Below, piece after piece: positions 1-5,341 of a DNA stretch of 8,151 nt (its first letter is position 1; the number at the start of each line of letters is the position of its first letter). Origin of the DNA: Chloroflexota bacterium. GTDB lineage: Bacteria; Chloroflexota; Anaerolineae; Promineifilales; Promineifilaceae. The stretch covers positions 2,264,010-2,272,160 of the forward strand of contig CP070688.1 of the NCBI GenBank assembly GCA_020353135.1. The letters run 5' to 3'. A program made the translations under genes and the position numbers. The notes beneath the pieces are model-generated. The model was given only the letters and a program-made list of their open reading frames with translations. It had not been told where the DNA came from and searched no databases.

Positions 1-162
1 CCCGTAGAAGGCGTCGGCCGTGGCCGCCCCGAGCCCCGTGGCCAGCCCATAGATACGGCCGTCTTGTAGAGTTCGTTGAATGCAGAGCAAACCGATGGGC
101 CCCACCGGCGCGGCCACCGCGAATCCCATCACCAACCCCCGCCCAAATACCGCCAGATCCAC
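1..162 (-). CDS. LysE-family amino-acid exporter, N-terminal part (runs off the left edge)
   Basis: The first 54 codons of a membrane transporter of the LysE/RhtB (threonine/lysine exporter) superfamily, which exports amino acids or related small molecules across the inner membrane. The translation starts MDLAVFGRGLVMGF and continues with AAPVGPIGLLCIQRTL at about residues 18-32 and GLATGLGAATADAFYG at residues 39-54. The A-PVGP motif, the R-T-L-x-x-G turn and the G-L-G-A-A-x-A-D stretch are the family's N-terminal hallmark, covering helix 1 and the start of helix 2. The frame is closed upstream by the TGA of the preceding gene, so the only good start is GTG at 162-160. It has a GAAGG ribosome-binding site (171-175) 8 nt upstream. 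The gap to the B3/B4 gene is 18 nt, so the two are probably co-transcribed. The C-terminal part is outside the window and the substrate cannot be told. Confidence 0.85.
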   Translation of the reverse strand, partial: MDLAVFGRGLVMGFAVAAPVGPIGLLCIQRTLQDGRIYGLATGLGAATADAFYG

Positions 163-180
163 AGGAATAGCCTTCAGAAC

Positions 181-864
181 TCAGCCGTTAGCCGCGTAGA
201 CTTGCTCACTCAACACGCGCGCATCCGGGGAGAAGAGCGAGATATAGTCCTTGATGTCGGCCAAGTGGCCGGCGACGGTCGCGCGCTTGATGCCAGCCGG
301 GGCGTAGATGGTGAATACGACCTCGGTCGTTTCGGGCTTGATCTGAGTCCGGCGGTCGGGTCCATAGACGATGCTGGACAAAACGCCCTCCGCATCGGCG
401 ATGAACATGTCGCCTTTCTTCAGGCGCTGCTCCTGACTGTTTATGCGCGTGTAAAGCTCATCTCCGCTGGCAACATGGACGCCAAGCGGTCGGACAACCG
501 CTAGCAGATCGTGGCCGGCCGTCAACAGCTGGTTCTTCAACTCGGCCATGAACATCGCTTCAACCAGGGTCGCCACTCGCGGGATATGCTTGCCCTTGAA
601 GGCGATCGATTCAAGCTGCAATTGGACATGATAGCTTTTTCTGAAGCGCTTGTAGTAACCGTGATAGGCTTGCAACACTGGCCGGGACCTGAGCGTCGCC
701 CGATCACTGTCGCCGAAGCGTTTTCTTAGCTCTTCTTCCAATGCCAGTTTTTGCTTTTCCAGCTCTGGATGCTCGTCGAGATTGACCACGTTGCCCAGGG
801 CCAGGAGGCCTATTGCGGCGTCTGGATAGGCCTTTCGCCATGATTCGCTCAGCGTGAATTCCAT
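181..864 (-). CDS. Stand-alone B3/B4 domain protein (PheRS beta-like tRNA/amino-acid editing fold)
   Basis: A 227-residue soluble protein resembling the B3/B4 domain family (COG3382 type), the fold found in the phenylalanyl-tRNA synthetase beta subunit. There it hosts the site that removes mischarged tyrosine. Free-standing members are widespread and mostly uncharacterised. Visible features are a charged N-terminal helical region (about 30-60), a YYKRFRKSYHVQ segment (70-81), the characteristic IPRVATLVEAMFMAELKNQL stretch (94-113) followed by GHDL (117-120), an acidic turn SGDE (133-136), KKGDMFIAD (149-157) and a C-terminal strand TTEVVFTIYAP (179-189). The ATG at 864 is preferred because GGAGG (875-879) lies 10 nt upstream. 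An in-frame start at 972 would overlap the previous gene and adds unrelated residues. It lies 83 nt after the nucleosidase gene and 18 nt before the LysE gene. The family call is fairly firm; the biochemical role is open. Confidence 0.8.
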   Translation of the reverse strand: MEFTLSESWRKAYPDAAIGLLALGNVVNLDEHPELEKQKLALEEELRKRFGDSDRATLRSRPVLQAYHGYYKRFRKSYHVQLQLESIAFKGKHIPRVATLVEAMFMAELKNQLLTAGHDLLAVVRPLGVHVASGDELYTRINSQEQRLKKGDMFIADAEGVLSSIVYGPDRRTQIKPETTEVVFTIYAPAGIKRATVAGHLADIKDYISLFSPDARVLSEQVYAANG

Positions 865-874
865 TGAAACGATT

Positions 875-879
875 CCTCC
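875..879 (-). promoter_or_regulatory. Ribosome-binding site of the B3/B4 gene
   Basis: GGAGG on the minus strand, 10 nt before ATG 864-862. It decides the start of the B3/B4 protein against the longer in-frame start at 972. A short dyad (GAAGCC, 1 nt, GGCTTC; 887-899) sits directly upstream. It may be chance. Confidence 0.6.
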
Positions 880-947
880 ATGTAACGAAGCCTGGCTTCT
901 GCAAGCACGAGTGTCCAACATTAGTTGATGAAGATTTGCCAGGCCTC

Positions 948-1631
948 TTACGCTTGAGTGCGCTCCAACCAAGTTGTGATCAAGTCGGCGATGTTAGCCA
1001 TCGCTCGTTCCAGATTGATCTCGAAAGCTGAGGGCGCGATTGCGTCGGCCGCATCTGTCACGCCACGGATCTCCACGAAAGGTATTCCGGCGAAGGCGCA
1101 AGCCCTGGCGCCGCCGGCGCCTTCCCAGGCCGCGACCAGGCCGCCGGTCTGGTCGCGCAGTTGCCAGCGGCGATCGTCGTCGACGATATCCTCGTCGCCG
1201 CTGGCGACCGGGCCAAAATGGATCGCATAGGCCTGATCGGCCGGCCGAACCAGCCGCAGCGCGTCAAGCGCCGGTCGCGCGCCGGCGAAAGCGGGCAAGG
1301 GGCGCTGGCTGAAACGATTGCGATAATCGTGTTCCAGGGTCGTCGTCGCGACGACGACGTCGCCAATGGTCAGATCGTCTACCAGGGCGCCGGCCGCGCC
1401 AGCGCAAATCACCATCTGCCACGACGGATCGGCATCCAACAGGTGCTGGGTTTGGACGGCGAATTGCGCCTTGCCGATGCCGCCCCTAGCCAGGGTCAGG
1501 TTCAAATCGGCCGATCGGTATACCGGCAGTCGCCCCAGCCTGGATTCGCGCCACCGAAGGCCCCGATCCTTACCATGGGCCAGGAAGAAGGCTAGTTCTT
1601 CTTGTAATGGAAAGACAGCCAAAGTTCTCAT
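948..1631 (-). CDS. 5'-methylthioadenosine/S-adenosylhomocysteine nucleosidase-like protein (PNP/UDP phosphorylase family)
   Basis: A 227-residue cytoplasmic enzyme of the nucleoside phosphorylase/nucleosidase superfamily, best matching MTA/SAH nucleosidase (MTAN), which cleaves adenine from methylthioadenosine and S-adenosylhomocysteine. Visible motifs are the N-terminal strand with acidic pair LQEELAF (E11/E12, the position of MTAN Glu12), GGIGKAQFAVQT (50-61), the nucleobase-side loop CAGAAGAL (76-83) followed by IGDVVVA (89-95), SGDEDIV (144-150), AAWEGAGGARAC (167-178) and the catalytic aspartate in RGVTDAAD (189-196, D193). All three MTAN catalytic acids have counterparts. The usual V-E-M-E motif reads A-A-W-E, so the methionine that packs on the ribose is replaced by Trp169. 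Futalosine hydrolase (MqnB) is a close alternative. The ATG at 1631 lacks a good ribosome-binding site. The gene follows the kinase after 36 nt, so translation may depend on read-through from it. Confidence 0.78.
   Translation of the reverse strand: MRTLAVFPLQEELAFFLAHGKDRGLRWRESRLGRLPVYRSADLNLTLARGGIGKAQFAVQTQHLLDADPSWQMVICAGAAGALVDDLTIGDVVVATTTLEHDYRNRFSQRPLPAFAGARPALDALRLVRPADQAYAIHFGPVASGDEDIVDDDRRWQLRDQTGGLVAAWEGAGGARACAFAGIPFVEIRGVTDAADAIAPSAFEINLERAMANIADLITTWLERTQA
1339..1358. repeat. Perfect 20-bp palindrome inside the nucleosidase gene
   Basis: GTCGTCGTCGCGACGACGAC is its own reverse complement over 20 bases. On the coding strand it spells Val-Val-Val-Ala-Thr-Thr-Thr (residues 92-98) with GTC, GCG and ACG/ACC codons. 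It can be explained by codon repetition in a beta strand, but could form a hairpin or cruciform. Confidence 0.6.
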
Positions 1632-1667
1632 GCGGACAATTGCTACGAGTGAGTTCCAATTGGGCGC

Positions 1668-3359
1668 TCAGGTCGATTTTCGTTCGAGAGTGACTTCAAA
1701 CGGACCGACGCGCAGCTTGGACAGTTCGCGCCAGGGAACGCCCACATGCGGCGCTAGGCGCTGGTCGCCGAGGAAAGTGCCGTTGGTACTGCGCAGGTCG
1801 ATCACTTCGGCTCCGTCCCCGGTCAGTTGAACCCGGCAATGATGTTTGGAGACGTGGGGATGATCGATGACCATGTCGCTATCCACGGCCCGGCCGATGA
1901 CGATAGACGTTCCAGGATTGAGGGGCAGGCGGCTAGGCACGGCATTCGCACATGACAATCTAGGCGCGTCGTGGACTCTCGTCGTCGGCAATCCCGACGA
2001 TGTCTCGCTCGCGCCGGCAACCGGCGGCGAAGGCAACGACGCCAGTTCTTGCTCAGTCTTGAGCGTTAGAACGAAGGGCCCTAAATGGACCTGCTCTTCG
2101 GCTGACCATTCGCGAAATGTGTTGGTTTCCAGTGACTCCTGGCCGAGGATGGTCCCGTTGGTACTGCCGAGATCGCGGATAAGAACGCGATTATCACGAA
2201 CCAGAACTTCACAATGACGTTTCGACACATAACGTTGACCAGGCCGGTCCAGGACGATGTCTGACGAGGGCAGCCGGCCGATAATCACCGGCTTTGCGCC
2301 CAGTAGATGGACCCGTTGTTCCAAGACACCCAGGAAGGCGACCTGGACGAAGAACTGCCTGGCTTCCTGGGCGGCCGGCGTCGCCGAGGGCGTAAACATC
2401 GCTGATTCGGCGGCCGACGGCTCTGTTGCCTCGCTTTCGGCCAAGATGCGTTCCCGCAACAGCGCGCTGCGAACCCGACCAGATTCGTCTTCACTCAGGT
2501 CGTCCAATAGCTCCTGCAATTTATCGACGGCTTCGGCCGCCGAAGCCAGGCGGTCGCCAGGATTGGGCGCCAGCATGCGCCGGATTAGCAAGTCCAGCTT
2601 CTTTGGAATGGCCGGATTGCGGGACCGGGGTGTTACCAATTCGCCGCTGGCGTGGAATCTGGCCGCCTCGAATATCGTTCGAATTGGATAGGGTCGCTTG
2701 CCTGTGGTCGCCTCATACAACATGACGCCCAAGGCGTAAATATCAGTGCGGCCGTCCAGGTCATCGCCCCGGCACTGTTCGGGCGACATGTAGGCCGGCG
2801 TTCCCAGACTGATCCCCTCCTGAGTCTCCAATAAACTGCCCTGGCCTAACTTGACCAGGCCGAAATCGGTCACGATGACCCGATACGGGCGATTCGGCCG
2901 AAAGCTGTGTGTGAGCAGGATATTGTCCGGTTTAAGGTCCCGGTGTAGTACGCCGGCGGCGTGAGAATAGACCAGGACGTCGGCGACTTGCCAGCCAATT
3001 TGCACGGCATCCCAGACCGGCAATCCGCCCTTGTTTTCTTGAATCAGGTGGCGCAAACTCGGCCCGTCGATATAGCCCATCATCAGGTAATAGCTGTCTT
3101 CGTAGCGGCCGAAGTTGATGACGTCGACGATATTGGGGTGTTCCAGGCGGGCGACTGTGCGCGCCTCCTGCAGGAAGCGTTCGTAAAAGCCGGATTGCGA
3201 GGCCAGTTCGGAACGCATCACCTTGACGGCCGAGTACAGCTGGAGCGCCGGATGATAGGCGCGGTAGACGATGCCCATGCCACCCTGGCCGATCTCCTCC
3301 TCGATCTCGAAATTGTCGATGATCTCGCCGAACAGTGAATTGTCGTTGTCCTGGGTCAT
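1668..3359 (-). CDS. PknB-type serine/threonine protein kinase with two C-terminal FHA domains
   Basis: A 563-residue protein kinase. Numbering is from ATG 3359. The kinase domain (about 17-285) has the glycine loop GQGGMG (24-29), ATP lysine K46 in AVKV, helix-C glutamate E65, HRDLKPDN (139-146), metal-binding DFG (165-167) and SPE (192-194), so it looks catalytically competent. A Ser/Ala/Glu-rich linker (about 285-335) leads to two forkhead-associated domains, which bind phosphothreonine. FHA1 has GR 361-362, SKRH 379-382 and STNG 399-402. FHA2 has GR 489-490, SKHH 504-507 and STNG 524-527. No membrane segment, PASTA repeat or signal peptide is seen, so it is probably cytoplasmic, with FHA domains recruiting the autophosphorylated kinase or its substrates. 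The frame extends 8 codons further to GTG 3383, but that codon lies in a hairpin loop, so ATG 3359 is preferred. No clear ribosome-binding site precedes either start. The gene heads the left-hand group. Confidence 0.93.
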   Translation of the reverse strand: MTQDNDNSLFGEIIDNFEIEEEIGQGGMGIVYRAYHPALQLYSAVKVMRSELASQSGFYERFLQEARTVARLEHPNIVDVINFGRYEDSYYLMMGYIDGPSLRHLIQENKGGLPVWDAVQIGWQVADVLVYSHAAGVLHRDLKPDNILLTHSFRPNRPYRVIVTDFGLVKLGQGSLLETQEGISLGTPAYMSPEQCRGDDLDGRTDIYALGVMLYEATTGKRPYPIRTIFEAARFHASGELVTPRSRNPAIPKKLDLLIRRMLAPNPGDRLASAAEAVDKLQELLDDLSEDESGRVRSALLRERILAESEATEPSAAESAMFTPSATPAAQEARQFFVQVAFLGVLEQRVHLLGAKPVIIGRLPSSDIVLDRPGQRYVSKRHCEVLVRDNRVLIRDLGSTNGTILGQESLETNTFREWSAEEQVHLGPFVLTLKTEQELASLPSPPVAGASETSSGLPTTRVHDAPRLSCANAVPSRLPLNPGTSIVIGRAVDSDMVIDHPHVSKHHCRVQLTGDGAEVIDLRSTNGTFLGDQRLAPHVGVPWRELSKLRVGPFEVTLERKST

Positions 3360-3372
3360 GCTCGCTCGCTGG

Positions 3373-3394
3373 CCGCCTGGCACGTAGCAGGCGG
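3373..3394 (-). promoter_or_regulatory. GC-rich hairpin just upstream of the kinase start
   Basis: On the minus strand CCGCCTG (3394-3388) pairs perfectly with CAGGCGG (3379-3373) around an 8-nt loop. The stem ends 13 nt before ATG 3359. Its 3' arm contains the only purine-rich SD-like bases (AGGCGG), and its loop contains the alternative GTG start. No U-run follows, so it is not a terminator. A role in limiting kinase translation is inferred. Confidence 0.5.
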
Positions 3395-3404
3395 GCGCTC
3401 AGGT

Positions 3405-3433
3405 ACTTCTCATGCCGAAGCACTACTCATGCC
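3405..3433 (-). repeat. Two 12-nt direct repeats in the kinase leader, carrying tiny upstream reading frames
   Basis: On the minus strand GGCATGAGTAGT (3433-3422) is followed after 5 nt by GGCATGAGAAGT (3416-3405), with one mismatch and a 17-nt period. Each copy contains an ATG: the first frame reads MSSASA then TGA, the second MRST then TGA. The stop of the first overlaps the start of the second as ATGA. Neither has a clear ribosome-binding site. They could be a protein-binding site, a translated leader or chance. Confidence 0.45.
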
Positions 3434-3450
3434 AGGGCACCGTTCATACC

Positions 3451-3470
3451 TTAGCAGTATACACTGCTAA
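3451..3470. promoter_or_regulatory. 20-nt dyad, candidate operator upstream of the kinase gene
   Basis: TTAGCAGT and ACTGCTAA form perfect 8-bp inverted arms around a 4-nt centre (ATAC on the plus strand). The region is clearly AT-richer than its surroundings. It lies in the only intergenic gap above 100 nt and covers the best -10 hexamer, as expected for a repressor site of a dimeric helix-turn-helix protein. No regulator gene is visible in the window. Confidence 0.55.
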
Positions 3471-3489
3471 AGGCGCTTCAAAAAGTCAA
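3456..3489 (-). promoter_or_regulatory. Candidate sigma-70-type promoter of the kinase group
   Basis: Read on the minus strand, TATACT (3461-3456) is a good -10 box. A -35 candidate TTTTGA (3483-3478) lies 16 nt upstream. A better hexamer TTGACT (3489-3484) is 22 nt away, too far for normal spacing. Transcription would start near 3449-3447 and give a leader of about 90 nt before ATG 3359. The -10 box lies within the dyad 3451-3470, so a bound repressor would block it. Based on pattern only. Confidence 0.45.
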
Positions 3490-3503
3490 CTGTTAGTCAC
3501 GTT

Positions 3504-5312
3504 CTACCGCCCGACGCGCTCGATTACACGAATGGTCACTTGCTCCCCTTGCCGGGCCAATTCAACCGTGTCGCCGTCGTTGATAGCGGCGATAACATCC
3601 TGATCGAAGGCATAGGCATACGGGATTCCCTCTAGCGAACAGGCCGGCGCTCTCTGTTGATCGATCTCTGTGTTTACAACGGCGATGGGCGCCACGCCGC
3701 GGTAGTAGAGTTCCAGCAGCACGTACGGAGCTACAGTGGAGCCGCTGCCTTGAGGGAAAATAGCGATCTTGCCGGCCATCGACCGGCCATCGGCCGGATG
3801 CCCCCGTTCTTCTATCACGGCCGTTCGGCGGTTGACGAAGCCCAGCAGGGTGATGGGCGCATCCGTCACAAAAGCCGGGCCGACGACCTTGAAGTCACTC
3901 TGGGATGGTAGGCCCTGGCCCTGGGCCGAGAAACCGCCAGAGACGATCCGCGAGGTCTGTTGGGCGGGCGCAGCGGACGCCGGTTGAAGCCTCAGCGGCG
4001 GTGAGCTCCCGGATGCAAGCGGTTCGCGGGAGTCGTCATCCGGCAACGTTACTATGACCATCTCACCGCTGGCCACAGCTACGCAATCGGACAGACGTTG
4101 TACTGAAGTCGGAATGCCGTTTAGGCCCGATTTGATGTAGTGTTCGGCCTTCATGGAGTTGGTCAATATATGCTTCACCCAGCGTTGATCATAGGGGACG
4201 ACTTCCGGGCAGGTGTTTTGCAGCAAAAGGGCGCCGCTGTCCCTTATGATTCTAGCCAGGCCCGTTTGCTCGGCGATGGCCAGGTTGGCCGACGAAGTGA
4301 ACAACCACAGCGGGGGTCGGCCGGATCCGTCGTCGGGAGCCGACGACACCTCACGGCCGTCCAGCAGTTGAGCCAGGGCGCGGATCTCGCCTACCGAGGC
4401 CTGGGGACAGCCGACGACGATCAGGGAGACCGGCGACTTTGGCCGCAACTCAGCGTAGCGACGGTGCAGCGCGACCTGGTCGAAGGCCAACACATCCTGG
4501 ATGGCCGTTTCTTCCGGCGCATCGCCCTGGCCCTCAATATAGAGCAGTGGCGATCCATAATTTGCGGCGGCGGCCGTCAGCGCCTTACGCTGCTCGTGAT
4601 TCAAATCGGCCGGTAAGCCCTTGATGAACGGAATTGGTCCCAGGGGCATTTTCCAGGCTGGGGACCTGTTTTTGCCAAGCCAGTCGCCGAGGATGGAAAA
4701 GTCAGTCGGGTCCGACAGGGCGCAGGTGACTTCCACCACCAGGTTCGGCCGGCGCGCCGCTTCGTCGAGCAGGCCGTACTTTGCGGTGTAGCCGGTCAGG
4801 GCGCAAGCCAGGGCCGACAGGCCCGACTCCCGGTTGGTCATCAGGTTGCAGTAGGAGTTTCCGAAACAAATGGCATTGGATTCGGCCCAGGCGGCGATTC
4901 CGTCGGTGATGACGCCTTCCCACTCGTACGGGATGCACGATTGAGTCGGCCGGACGCCGAGATGAGTATAAAGGTCGACGATTTCTTGGCTATGCTCCAG
5001 AAAGTCGGGCACGGCGATGCGCATCGCGGCGAACTGCCTGGCGTCGCAGCCGGCGGCGTTGAGCGTAGTTGGCACGGCCACCTGCGCTGCGGGGTCCTCA
5101 GCCAAACGGCTCAAAAAGTGGCGCAATCCCATTCCGCCGGTCAACGGCGAGACGCCCGAGAGGTGAGCGCCCTGGATGGGCGTTAGCTCCGTGGCCCCGG
5201 CGGCGGCGGCCATGTCCAGCAGCAGGCGCATCGCCATTTGCTTGGACGGGCCATTGGCGCCGTCTAACATGGCTTGTTGACGGTCATTTAAGGCTATTGC
5301 CTCGCTCTTCAT
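3504..5312 (-). CDS. Aconitase X (AcnX), large and small subunits fused in one chain
   Basis: A 602-residue hydro-lyase of the AcnX branch of the aconitase superfamily, cytoplasmic and normally dependent on an Fe-S cluster. Known members are cis-3-hydroxy-L-proline dehydratase (bacteria) and mevalonate 5-phosphate dehydratase (archaea). The large-subunit part (about 8-425) shows VPTTLNAAGCD (80-90), CIPYEWEG (126-133), ESNAICFGNSYCNLMTNR (144-161), GCPQAS (301-306), NTCPEV (366-371) and TNSMKAEHYI (384-393). Candidate cluster cysteines are C126, C302 and C368, with C89 and C155 as extras. A Ser/Pro/Gln-rich linker (about 426-472) joins the small swivel domain (475-602) with FPQGSGSTVAPYVLLEL (519-535). 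Compared with the archaeal pattern as I recall it, GARTNR reads NLMTNR and HGRGSTVGS reads QGSGSTVAP, so two arginines are missing. ATG 5312 has GGAG 5 nt upstream. It follows the lyase gene after 29 nt and ends its operon. The family is firm; the substrate is unknown. Confidence 0.9.
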   Translation of the reverse strand: MKSEAIALNDRQQAMLDGANGPSKQMAMRLLLDMAAAAGATELTPIQGAHLSGVSPLTGGMGLRHFLSRLAEDPAAQVAVPTTLNAAGCDARQFAAMRIAVPDFLEHSQEIVDLYTHLGVRPTQSCIPYEWEGVITDGIAAWAESNAICFGNSYCNLMTNRESGLSALACALTGYTAKYGLLDEAARRPNLVVEVTCALSDPTDFSILGDWLGKNRSPAWKMPLGPIPFIKGLPADLNHEQRKALTAAAANYGSPLLYIEGQGDAPEETAIQDVLAFDQVALHRRYAELRPKSPVSLIVVGCPQASVGEIRALAQLLDGREVSSAPDDGSGRPPLWLFTSSANLAIAEQTGLARIIRDSGALLLQNTCPEVVPYDQRWVKHILTNSMKAEHYIKSGLNGIPTSVQRLSDCVAVASGEMVIVTLPDDDSREPLASGSSPPLRLQPASAAPAQQTSRIVSGGFSAQGQGLPSQSDFKVVGPAFVTDAPITLLGFVNRRTAVIEERGHPADGRSMAGKIAIFPQGSGSTVAPYVLLELYYRGVAPIAVVNTEIDQQRAPACSLEGIPYAYAFDQDVIAAINDGDTVELARQGEQVTIRVIERVGR

Positions 5313-5317
5313 GAATG

Positions 5318-5321
5318 CTCC
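5318..5321 (-). promoter_or_regulatory. Ribosome-binding site of the AcnX gene
   Basis: GGAG on the minus strand, 5 nt before ATG 5312, within the 29-nt gap after the lyase stop. It fixes the AcnX start and shows that AcnX can be initiated independently of the upstream gene. Confidence 0.65.
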
Positions 5322-5341
5322 AATTGCGCTTGCGAGATAGG

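Noticed and set aside
76..504. Plus-strand open frame of 142 codons across the LysE/B3-B4 junction
   Set aside because: It has no family signature and lies opposite two recognised minus-strand genes.
890..944. Inverted repeat GCCTGGC/GCCAGGC with a 41-nt loop before the B3/B4 gene
   Set aside because: A 7-bp stem with a long loop is expected by chance at this base composition.
865..972. Longer B3/B4 protein starting at 972 (36 extra residues)
   Set aside because: It would overlap the nucleosidase gene by 25 nt, the extra residues do not resemble the family, and GGAGG points to ATG 864.
958..3338. Several open plus-strand frames of 100-150 codons opposite the nucleosidase and kinase genes
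   Set aside because: They are low-complexity, Arg/Pro/Ser-rich or composition-driven antisense translations with no recognisable family, lying wholly opposite well-supported genes.
3360..3383. GTG start of the kinase at 3383
   Set aside because: It lies in the loop of a GC-rich hairpin and has no ribosome-binding site; ATG 3359 is more likely, though not proven.
3451..3470. Dyad as an intrinsic terminator of the AcnX operon
   Set aside because: The stem is AT-rich and no T-run follows it on either strand; an operator fits better.
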